Shown piece by piece: positions 1 to 4,706 of a stretch of DNA of 5,280 nucleotides. Position 1 is the first letter of the stretch. Each line of letters begins with the position of its first letter. Both the position numbers and the translations under genes were made by a program. Under the pieces are notes generated by a model. It was not told where the DNA came from. It did not search any database and was given only the letters and a program-made list of their open reading frames with translations. Origin of the DNA: Candidatus Aenigmatarchaeota archaeon (GTDB lineage Archaea > Aenigmatarchaeota > Aenigmatarchaeia > QMZP01); the NCBI GenBank assembly GCA_017609145.1, contig JAFCEM010000049.1, positions 1 to 5,280 of the forward strand. Direction: 5' to 3'.

Positions 1-846
1 AACATGTTGTTTGCCGGTCGTGCTGGTGTAGGTAAGACTACCATGGCATTGTGCCTTGTAAAAGAGCTTTACGGTGAGCAGTGGAAAAACAATTTTCAGG
101 AGCTCAATGCAAGCGACGAGCGGGGAATAGATGTGGTGCGCGGCAGGATAAAGAATTTCGCAAGGATAAAGCCGCTGGGGGCTGATTTCAAGATAATATT
201 CCTTGACGAGAGCGACGCCCTTACACCCGAAGCACAGCAGGCGCTCAGGAGGACAATGGAAAACTTCGCCAGCGTGTGCCGGTTTATCCTCTCCTGCAAT
301 TATTCAAGCAGGATTATAGAACCACTCCAATCCCGATGTGCCGTTTTCAGGTTCAGAAGACTGGAACAAATCCACGTAGCGGAATACCTGAAAAGGATAG
401 CAGATGCCGAGAAATTGAAGGTTTCTAAGGATGCGGTTTCAGCTATGTGCGAGCTTTCGGAAGGCGACCTGAGAAAAGCCGTGAACCTGCTCCAGGCAAG
501 CGCTGCCATGGGAAACACCATAGAGAAGTGTGTGGTTTATGACGTTGCCATGCAGGCAAAGCCGCAGGACGTGAACAAGATGCTTGATCTTGCATTAAAA
601 GGCAAGTTTGCAGCTGCGCGGGACAAACTTTACGAGTTGCTGATAAACCAGGGCCTGTCTGGCGAGGACATAATCAAGGAAATTCACAGGCAGATATTTG
701 ATTTAAATATTCCCGAAGAGAAAAAACTTGATATGCTGGAAATGACAGGCGAGTTTGAGTTCCGCCTCAACCAGGGCGGTTCTGATGAGATACAGCTGGA
801 GGCGTTGCTCGCTCACTTCCTTAAATCTGGGAGGGGAAAAGAATGA
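1..846 (+). CDS. rfcS: Replication factor C small subunit (clamp loader ATPase), 5'-truncated by window edge
   Basis: This is the AAA+ small subunit of the archaeal clamp loader, which uses ATP to open the PCNA ring and load it at primer-template junctions. The frame is already open at base 1. The in-frame ATG at 4 is internal, because it falls just before the P-loop, where family members (about 320-330 residues) already have some 40 residues including the RFC box. Numbering from that Met, I see Walker A GRAGVGKTT (5-13), the family signature LNASDERG (34-41), Walker B FLDESDALT (66-74), the conserved QQALRRTME (78-86), sensor 1 LSCNYSS (96-102), the SRC motif (110-112) and a sensor 2 region GDLRKAVNLLQ. 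The C-terminal helical collar follows. Family members usually have Pro after the first P-loop Gly and DEAD at Walker B. Here these are Arg and DESD, but all catalytic residues are kept. The stop overlaps the adk start (ATGA). Confidence 0.96.
   Translation, partial: NMLFAGRAGVGKTTMALCLVKELYGEQWKNNFQELNASDERGIDVVRGRIKNFARIKPLGADFKIIFLDESDALTPEAQQALRRTMENFASVCRFILSCNYSSRIIEPLQSRCAVFRFRRLEQIHVAEYLKRIADAEKLKVSKDAVSAMCELSEGDLRKAVNLLQASAAMGNTIEKCVVYDVAMQAKPQDVNKMLDLALKGKFAAARDKLYELLINQGLSGEDIIKEIHRQIFDLNIPEEKKLDMLEMTGEFEFRLNQGGSDEIQLEALLAHFLKSGRGKE
829..836 (+). promoter_or_regulatory. Shine-Dalgarno sequence of adk
   Basis: GGGAGGGG contains GGAGG, complementary to the archaeal 16S rRNA 3' end. 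It ends 6 nt before the adk ATG and lies inside the last codons of rfcS. It supports the start at 843 and suggests that adk can be initiated independently as well as by coupling through the ATGA overlap. Confidence 0.7.
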
Positions 847-1511
847 ATCTTATATTTATCGGCCCGCCTGGTGCAGGCAAGGGCACATATTCTTCAAGGA
901 TATGCAGGCAAAAAAGGCTTGCGCATATTTCAACAGGAGACCTGTTGCGCGGGGAGATCAAAAAGCAGAGCAAACTCGGGCTTGAAGCAAAAAAATATAT
1001 GGACGAGGGAAAGCTGGTGCCCGACAAGACTGTTATAGAAATGCTGAAACAGAGGTTGGGTGCTGAAGATTGCAAAAAAGGATTCATACTTGATGGATTT
1101 CCAAGGACAATTACACAGGCGCAGGCACTTGACAGCATAACAAAAATACATGCTGTAATAAACCTGATAATCCCTGACTGGGTTCTGATTGAGAAAATCC
1201 TTGCCAGGAGAACATGCGAAAACTGCGGTGACATATACAATGTTGCTGATATAAGATTCGGACCCGATAAAAAATATCACATGCCGCCCATGAACCCGAA
1301 GATCAAGGGCAAGTGTGACAGGTGCGGGGGCAAGCTCATTTCCAGAAGCGATGAGACGGAAGAGATAATTAAAAAACGCCTTGTTGTCTACAGGGAGCAG
1401 ACAGAACCACTGATAAATTACTACAGAGAAAAGGGGCTTCTTAAAGATGTCAATGTAACCGGCCCCCCGGAAATAATGGTACCAAAGATAATCGATATAT
1501 TGGGTTTATGA
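843..1511 (+). CDS. adk: Adenylate kinase, long zinc-LID form
   Basis: Adenylate kinase converts ATP + AMP to 2 ADP in the cytoplasm and balances the adenylate pool. The 222-residue length matches the long bacterial-type enzymes. The P-loop GPPGAGKGT is at 7-15, the AMP-binding STGDLLR at 30-36, and DGFPRT at 84-89. The LID domain (about 122-168) carries two Cys-x-x-Cys pairs, C125/C128 and C158/C161, the four-cysteine structural zinc site. The helix with R179 and Y183 follows. This is not the archaeal AdkA family, which has a different AMP site and no such LID. The start at 843 is fixed by the P-loop, which comes right after the N-terminal strand, and by a strong SD. The gene overlaps rfcS by 4 nt and tmk by 4 nt, so the three genes should be co-transcribed and translationally coupled. 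Confidence 0.96.
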   Translation: MNLIFIGPPGAGKGTYSSRICRQKRLAHISTGDLLRGEIKKQSKLGLEAKKYMDEGKLVPDKTVIEMLKQRLGAEDCKKGFILDGFPRTITQAQALDSITKIHAVINLIIPDWVLIEKILARRTCENCGDIYNVADIRFGPDKKYHMPPMNPKIKGKCDRCGGKLISRSDETEEIIKKRLVVYREQTEPLINYYREKGLLKDVNVTGPPEIMVPKIIDILGL

Positions 1512-2125
1512 AAGGAAAGCTGATAGTACTTGAGGGTATTGACGGCTCAGGAAAGACAACCCAGGCAGGGCTTCTGAAAGATTTTATGGCATCCAGAAAG
1601 ATGTTTTGTGAAGTACTGCACTATCCCGACCACACAGGACCGATCGGCCGGCTTATAGTGGATTATCTCCGAGAAAAGTACGATTTCTCCCCTGAAATAC
1701 AGTTTCTTTTATACACAAGTGATATGATAAAAGACAAAGAAAGGATTAGTAGATGGCTAAATTCCGGCACATGTGTGATTGCTGACAGGTTCTTTACATC
1801 AACAATAGCATACCAGTGTATGGTCAAAGGATTCCCGCTTGAGAAAGCGATATCTTTTGCAGAGCTATTTAACATGCCAAAACCTGATAGGATAATATAT
1901 CTGAGGATAACACCCGAAACCTCAGCCAGAAGGAAAGCTCATCAGGAACAGGACAGGCATGAGAGGGACAGAGAACTCAACACAAAATTATCAAATCTAT
2001 TTGAAGAGCTCGCTGAAAGACAGACCTGGTCAAGCTGGTTTCCTGTTGACGGGGAGAAGCCTGTGGAAGAGGTTTTTGAACAAGTGAAGAAGATATTGAA
2101 GCCATTAATACCAGGTCTTGCTTAA
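1508..2125 (+). CDS. tmk: Thymidylate kinase (dTMP kinase)
   Basis: Thymidylate kinase phosphorylates dTMP to dTDP with ATP, a required step to dTTP for DNA synthesis. The 205-residue length is typical. Visible motifs are the P-loop EGIDGSGKTT (9-18), the dTMP-site region with Pro40-Asp41, the segment SPEIQFLLYTSD (61-72) where other family members have a TP-x-x-LLFAADR-like helix, the DRF motif (93-95) followed by S98 and A101-Y102-Q103, and a basic, His-containing LID at about 141-154. DRF instead of the commoner DRY and the divergent 61-72 helix suggest a diverged archaeal member, but the fold signature is intact. I see no convincing SD before the ATG, and the start overlaps the adk stop (ATGA), so translation probably depends on coupling. 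The 3' end overlaps convergent carS by 21 bp. Confidence 0.94.
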   Translation: MKGKLIVLEGIDGSGKTTQAGLLKDFMASRKMFCEVLHYPDHTGPIGRLIVDYLREKYDFSPEIQFLLYTSDMIKDKERISRWLNSGTCVIADRFFTSTIAYQCMVKGFPLEKAISFAELFNMPKPDRIIYLRITPETSARRKAHQEQDRHERDRELNTKLSNLFEELAERQTWSSWFPVDGEKPVEEVFEQVKKILKPLIPGLA

Positions 2126-2638
2126 TTTCAGGACATAGCCTACACTGTTTGCTATAAGATGGAATATTGGCGTGAGTATAAGCATGATTATAATCCACTG
2201 CCATTTTATCGGCGCGAGTATCATAGCGAACATGAACGCCCCGAGTAGGAAGTCTACTTGGTCCAACAGTGGCACGGGTCTGCCCCTTTCTATGCCTATC
2301 CTTCTCTTGATGAAGGAGCCCACCAAGTCTCCGAACATAGCACCGAATCCCAGAAGGAAGCCAAGAAGCGGGCTCATGGCCACGATTAGCAGAGGAACAG
2401 GTGACAGTGAAAACGGTATGTTTGTCATTACCGCCATTTCCAGAAAACCAATAAATGTTGCTATAATGCACCCGAAGAAGAATCCTTCCCATGTCTTCCC
2501 GGGCCCGAGAAGGGGGTTTCCCCTAAATTTCCTGCCGCCGTCTATCGGGTGAGTCCCCCGGAAAAGCGGGGCCATGCTGTTGGCTGCATAGGCCGGAAGT
2601 ATGAGCCAAAACGCCTCTATGAAAAGATATAAAACCAT
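2105..2638 (-). CDS. carS: CDP-archaeol synthase (CTP:2,3-di-O-geranylgeranyl-glycerol-1-phosphate cytidylyltransferase)
   Basis: CarS is an integral membrane enzyme that activates the archaeal lipid precursor DGGGP with CTP to give CDP-archaeol, the donor for polar head groups. The 177-residue product is hydrophobic throughout, with about five membrane segments. Family hallmarks, counted from the chosen Met, are LPAYAAN (14-20), P24, HPIDGG (30-35), the loop LGPGKTWEG (44-52), FGD (102-104), SFIKRR (108-113), RGRPVPLLDQVDF (118-130), and the C-terminal H160, N164 and GY (167-168). A GTG three codons upstream (2647) also opens the frame. I prefer the ATG at 2638, because that GTG forms part of an AAGGTG SD sitting 6 nt before the ATG. 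The gene converges on tmk with 21 bp overlap and diverges from the tRNA gene. Confidence 0.93.
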   Translation of the reverse strand: MVLYLFIEAFWLILPAYAANSMAPLFRGTHPIDGGRKFRGNPLLGPGKTWEGFFFGCIIATFIGFLEMAVMTNIPFSLSPVPLLIVAMSPLLGFLLGFGAMFGDLVGSFIKRRIGIERGRPVPLLDQVDFLLGAFMFAMILAPIKWQWIIIMLILTPIFHLIANSVGYVLKLSKTWY

Positions 2639-2644
2639 GAACAG

Positions 2645-2650
2645 CACCTT
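2645..2650 (-). promoter_or_regulatory. Shine-Dalgarno sequence deciding the carS start
   Basis: On the minus strand AAGGTG (complementary to CACCU of the 16S anti-SD) precedes ATG at 2638 by 6 nt. Its last three bases are the competing in-frame GTG, so the SD argues that GTG is not the start codon. Confidence 0.6.
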
Positions 2651-2652
2651 AC

Positions 2653-2660
2653 TTTTATAA
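2653..2660 (+). promoter_or_regulatory. TATA box for the tRNA-Ala gene
   Basis: TTTTATAA is centred about 29 nt before the first base of the tRNA, a normal distance for an archaeal TBP site with a leader of a few nucleotides removed by RNase P. Read on the other strand it is TTATAAAA, also a good TATA, but it lies too close to the carS ATG to serve it well. Confidence 0.55.
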
Positions 2661-2670
2661 TGATAGCAGA

Positions 2671-2679
2671 ATTAATAAA
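2671..2679 (-). promoter_or_regulatory. Candidate TATA element for carS
   Basis: The minus strand reads TTTATTAAT here. A start site about 26 nt from its centre would fall near 2650, giving a very short leader that begins at the AAGGTG SD. The stronger TATAAAAG further down would place initiation inside the coding region, so this element fits carS better. This is positional inference only. Confidence 0.3.
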
Positions 2680-2742
2680 CACTATGGGCCGGTAGTTCAG
2701 TGGTAGAACGCTTGGTTCGCATCCAAGAGGCCGCGGGTTCAA

Positions 2743-2764
2743 CTCCTGAAACCTTTTACAGGAG
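2743..2764 (+). repeat. Inverted repeat straddling the 5' splice site
   Basis: CTCCTG (2743-2748) is the exact reverse complement of CAGGAG (2759-2764), giving a 6-bp stem with a 10-nt loop. The 5' arm includes the last exon base and the strand needed for the intron helix of the BHB, so the two folds exclude each other. Confidence 0.6.
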
Positions 2765-2858
2765 CTTCCGCTTCCTCAAAGGTTTAAGGTTCATCCCAAA
2801 ACATGCATGATTAACAGATAAAACTGTTAATCTGAATTAAAGGGGGAAGTAAACCTTT
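2749..2858 (+). repeat. Three-part inverted repeat (AAACCTTT / AAAGGTTTA / TAAACCTTT) inside the intron
   Basis: AAAGGTTTA at 2778-2786 is exactly complementary to TAAACCTTT at 2850-2858 (9 bp), and its first 8 bases are also exactly complementary to AAACCTTT at 2749-2756. The middle copy can pair upstream or downstream but not both, so two alternative folds are available. The downstream pairing would enclose the 2809-2832 hairpin. The upstream pairing would make a hairpin extended by 2760-2764/2772-2776. Confidence 0.7.
2809..2832 (+). repeat. 9-bp perfect hairpin inside the intron
   Basis: GATTAACAG (2809-2817) and CTGTTAATC (2824-2832) are exact reverse complements around a 6-nt loop, ATAAAA. 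It lies mid-intron with no T-run behind it, so it looks like an RNA structural element rather than a terminator. Confidence 0.75.
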
Positions 2859-2885
2859 AGAAGGGGGGAATGTGTCCCCCCTTCT
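2859..2885 (+). repeat. 10-bp perfect G/C-tract hairpin next to the 3' splice site
   Basis: AGAAGGGGGG (2859-2868) pairs exactly with CCCCCCTTCT (2876-2885) around the 7-nt loop AATGTGT. Its 3' foot (2885) is also the last base of the BHB intron helix, so it would stack directly against the splice motif. Confidence 0.8.
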
Positions 2886-2909
2886 CAGGTGAGAATCCCG
2901 CCCGGTCCA

Positions 2910-2922
2910 TTATTTCTTTTTT
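2910..2922 (+). terminator. T-rich terminator of the tRNA transcript
   Basis: The tRNA 3' end runs straight into TTATTTCTTTTTT. Archaeal RNA polymerase commonly terminates at such T-stretches. The same bases, read on the minus strand, encode the stop and the terminal Lys codons of the convergent gene. Confidence 0.55.
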
Positions 2923-4628
2923 CTGATTTTCGCGATCTTCTTTTTTAGTTTTTCAATCTTGTTCATTGATGATTTCCTGCTGCTATCAATCTGTTTCTTC
3001 AGATTCAATTTTTCTTCCTTAAGCTTCTTCAGTTCTCTGTTAAGTTCGGTCTTCAGGTCGCTTAGTTTTTCTTCACCCCGCTTCATGTGCAGCCTGTGGA
3101 TTTTCCTTTCTTTCTGGAGTTCCTTTTTCATCTCGGCCTTGACCTTTGCATAACCCTTTTTGCTTGTCTTTTTTGTGAGCTTTCTTAATTTGGCGATTTC
3201 CGCTGCGACCTTGCTCTCCCTTTCTTCTATCTTCTTAAGTTGTGATTTTGTATCACTGGTGCGGCACAACAATACTATAAGCACTAACCCGAACAGGAAC
3301 ACGGTTATAATTAGGCTTATTATAAGGGTTATCATATCTAAAAATAATTGTTCTTCCTCTCTAATAAATTCAACAGCCACTGCTACTGCTCTGCTTTCCT
3401 TTTTTCCATCATATGTCATAGAGACAATAAATTCGAATGTCCCTTCGGTCTCTGGCAGCACAGTGAAATTAAAGGCCGTTTCTTCGCCAGGGCCGACGGA
3501 TTTGGTTATGTTGTTCTCCTCTATCTTCCATGTATATGGTATAAGCAGTTCCACCGTCACATTGGTGCTTGTAGTCTTATTGCTTCTCACCAGGACATGA
3601 ACAGTACCTGTGTGGTTGGCCTGAAGGACATCAGGTATGACCTGCACGTCCTTTATCCTTACCATGTCAGGGATAACCCTGACTATGTTCAGCACGCTGT
3701 CAACCTCATGGGAAACAGAGCCTGATACAGCCCTGACGGTGAAATCATACGCCCCGGGCTCAGCATCTTCGCGGGTTCTGAGTTCAAAGACATAATTGGC
3801 GGTTGAGTTTGGTTCTATTTCAGCGCTTTCAGGAACGACTGAAACAAAACACTGTTGGCTCAGGTTCAGGATGCGCAGAAATGTTTCCGTAGCCTTCTTT
3901 TCCCCGATGTTTTTGACCTTTACTATAAAGTATTCGAAATCATCCTGTCCCATTATTATGCTGTCAGGGTAGTCTATTATTCTCAACACGGGAACACGCG
4001 GAGTTCCTCCACCCCCACCCGGGGGTTCTTCCCCTGCAGCCGGCGCAGCCGTAACTGTGAAGCTGTCCGTTGCTGTTGCGGTATATGTTGTGCTCCACGT
4101 GACCATTGCATGATAGACACAATTCCCCGCACTCGATGGCGCTGTCAGTGATACGCTGGTAGTCGCCGTTGAGAGCGCACCAACGTAAACGGTCTTGCTG
4201 CCCGATGCAACAGTGCTTCCACCGGTGTTTGTAATCCAGTAGCTGACGAGAACGTCTTCCCCGAAGTCCGGATTCTGATTGGTGAGCTGCACCGTGGCAG
4301 TTGCTGTGGATGATGCTGTCACAGATGCGGGCGCGTCTATGGATATGTCGAACGGCCCGCCGACAGAATAGCCCGTGTAATTCACAGCGCCATAGAAACC
4401 AAACGTCACATTGAAATTATTCGTATTGTTCCAGCCGACATACTGGTCAACAAGTGAATAGTCTATATTATAGCTGGCGCTGTGTTTGTCATAGCAGCCA
4501 AAGTTGATGTTGGAGATGCTGATATTGTAGTTTGTGCTGACCAGTGTCCATGCTGAACAAAGCGGCATGGCTGAGAAGAACAGCACTATTAAAACCAGCA
4601 AGACTACCAGTATTGTTTTCGCCTTCAT
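2910..4628 (-). CDS. Secreted/membrane Ig-like surface protein with basic coiled-coil cytoplasmic tail
   Basis: I recognise the architecture but no named family. Residues 1-26 are a signal peptide (Lys-containing N-end, long Leu/Val core, likely cut after SA-26). Residues 27-95 are Tyr/Asn-rich, and 97-193 form a Ser/Thr-rich beta-sandwich resembling CARDB/Ig-like repeats. A Pro/Gly linker with five glycines spans about 196-211. Two more Ig-like domains follow (about 213-317, with VKVKNIGEKKA typical of such repeats, and 318-422). A single membrane helix at about 429-455 precedes a tail (459-572) with about 43 Lys/Arg against 17 Asp/Glu and heptad-like spacing. All 11 N-x-S/T sequons (N35, 67, 73, 83, 255, 274, 338, 350, 356, 373, 387) are in the ectodomain and none in the tail, which supports an outside-N, inside-C topology. 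A surface or adhesion role is inference. The ATG start directly precedes the signal peptide and has a purine-rich GGGAAGGG just upstream. Confidence 0.9.
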   Translation of the reverse strand: MKAKTILVVLLVLIVLFFSAMPLCSAWTLVSTNYNISISNINFGCYDKHSASYNIDYSLVDQYVGWNNTNNFNVTFGFYGAVNYTGYSVGGPFDISIDAPASVTASSTATATVQLTNQNPDFGEDVLVSYWITNTGGSTVASGSKTVYVGALSTATTSVSLTAPSSAGNCVYHAMVTWSTTYTATATDSFTVTAAPAAGEEPPGGGGGTPRVPVLRIIDYPDSIIMGQDDFEYFIVKVKNIGEKKATETFLRILNLSQQCFVSVVPESAEIEPNSTANYVFELRTREDAEPGAYDFTVRAVSGSVSHEVDSVLNIVRVIPDMVRIKDVQVIPDVLQANHTGTVHVLVRSNKTTSTNVTVELLIPYTWKIEENNITKSVGPGEETAFNFTVLPETEGTFEFIVSMTYDGKKESRAVAVAVEFIREEEQLFLDMITLIISLIITVFLFGLVLIVLLCRTSDTKSQLKKIEERESKVAAEIAKLRKLTKKTSKKGYAKVKAEMKKELQKERKIHRLHMKRGEEKLSDLKTELNRELKKLKEEKLNLKKQIDSSRKSSMNKIEKLKKKIAKIRKKK

Positions 4629-4658
4629 TTTCCCTTCCCTATCCCTAATGATTTGTGT

Positions 4659-4666
4659 AGTATAAT
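4659..4666 (-). promoter_or_regulatory. Candidate TATA element for the 572-residue surface protein gene
   Basis: The minus strand reads ATTATACT about 34 nt before the ATG at 4628, which would place initiation some 8 nt upstream of the start codon. The gap to the upstream gene is 78 bp with no clear terminator, so read-through from that gene is equally possible. Confidence 0.3.
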
Positions 4667-4706
4667 CTGCTGGCTGTTTTCGGTAATTGTAGATGCCAAT
4701 GGAATA

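Larger units (their letters stand above)
2744..2895 (+). other. 152-nt archaeal tRNA intron at position 59/60 with BHB splice motif
   Basis: The exon-intron junctions form a canonical bulge-helix-bulge. On the exon side is the T-stem 2733-2737/2897-2901. The 4-bp core pairs 2738-2741 (TTCA) with 2890-2893 (TGAG, one U:G pair). The 3-nt bulges are 2742-2744 (ACT) and 2894-2896 (AAT). The 5-bp intron helix pairs 2745-2749 (CCTGA) with 2885-2889 (TCAGG). Cleavage after the second base of each bulge gives exons ending at 2743 and starting at 2896. The intron holds no ORF of note and no homing endonuclease. It is much longer than the few tens of nucleotides usual for archaeal tRNA introns and carries several inverted repeats, listed separately. 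Confidence 0.9.
2686..2909 (+). tRNA. tRNA-Ala(CGC), interrupted by an intron in the T-loop
   Basis: The exons are 2686-2743 (58 nt) and 2896-2909 (14 nt), giving a mature 72-nt tRNA. The acceptor 5' strand GGGCCGG is followed by T8 and A9, D-stem GTTC/GAAC with loop AGTGGTA, and G26. The anticodon stem CTTGG/CCAAG holds loop TTCGCAT, with anticodon CGC at 2718-2720 reading GCG (Ala). Next come a 5-nt variable loop AGGCC and T-stem GCGGG (2733-2737). The contiguous continuation does not pair. The partners lie 152 nt on: CCCGC (2897-2901), CCGGTCC (2902-2908) and A73 (2909). The acceptor then has six Watson-Crick pairs plus G3:U70, the main identity element of alanine tRNAs, and A73 is the usual Ala discriminator. 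The spliced T-loop is TTCAACT. CCA is not encoded. The last base directly abuts the stop codon of the convergent gene. Confidence 0.93.

Noticed and set aside
2172..2552. 126-codon plus-strand open frame
   Set aside because: It is antisense to carS, whose minus-strand product has all family motifs. The plus-strand translation has no recognisable domain.
2645..2647. GTG as the start codon of carS
   Set aside because: It is part of the AAGGTG Shine-Dalgarno that is well spaced for the ATG at 2638, and the three extra residues add no family feature.
2686..2760. Contiguous tRNA without intron
   Set aside because: The bases following the T-stem 5' strand give a mismatched T-stem and no acceptor partner for GGGCCGG, whereas 2897-2909 pairs completely.
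2809..2832. Intrinsic terminator
   Set aside because: The hairpin has no following T-run and lies inside the tRNA intron, where termination would destroy the tRNA.
2778..2861. Guide RNA inside the intron (C/D box-like ATGATTA with CTGA, or H/ACA-like stem followed by AGA)
   Set aside because: The C-like box has a mismatch in its core, the boxes are too close together and overlap a hairpin, and no kink-turn or clear guide is visible. An H/ACA reading rests on one weak ANA match. Left as a possibility for homologue comparison only.
3160..3725. Plus-strand open frames within the surface-protein gene
   Set aside because: They are complements of the Lys- and Val-rich coding sequence on the minus strand and lack recognisable domains or start signals.
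4010..4030. C/G homopolymer run as a phase-variation tract
   Set aside because: It encodes the Gly/Pro linker of the surface protein and is interrupted by other bases, so there is no long pure tract to slip.
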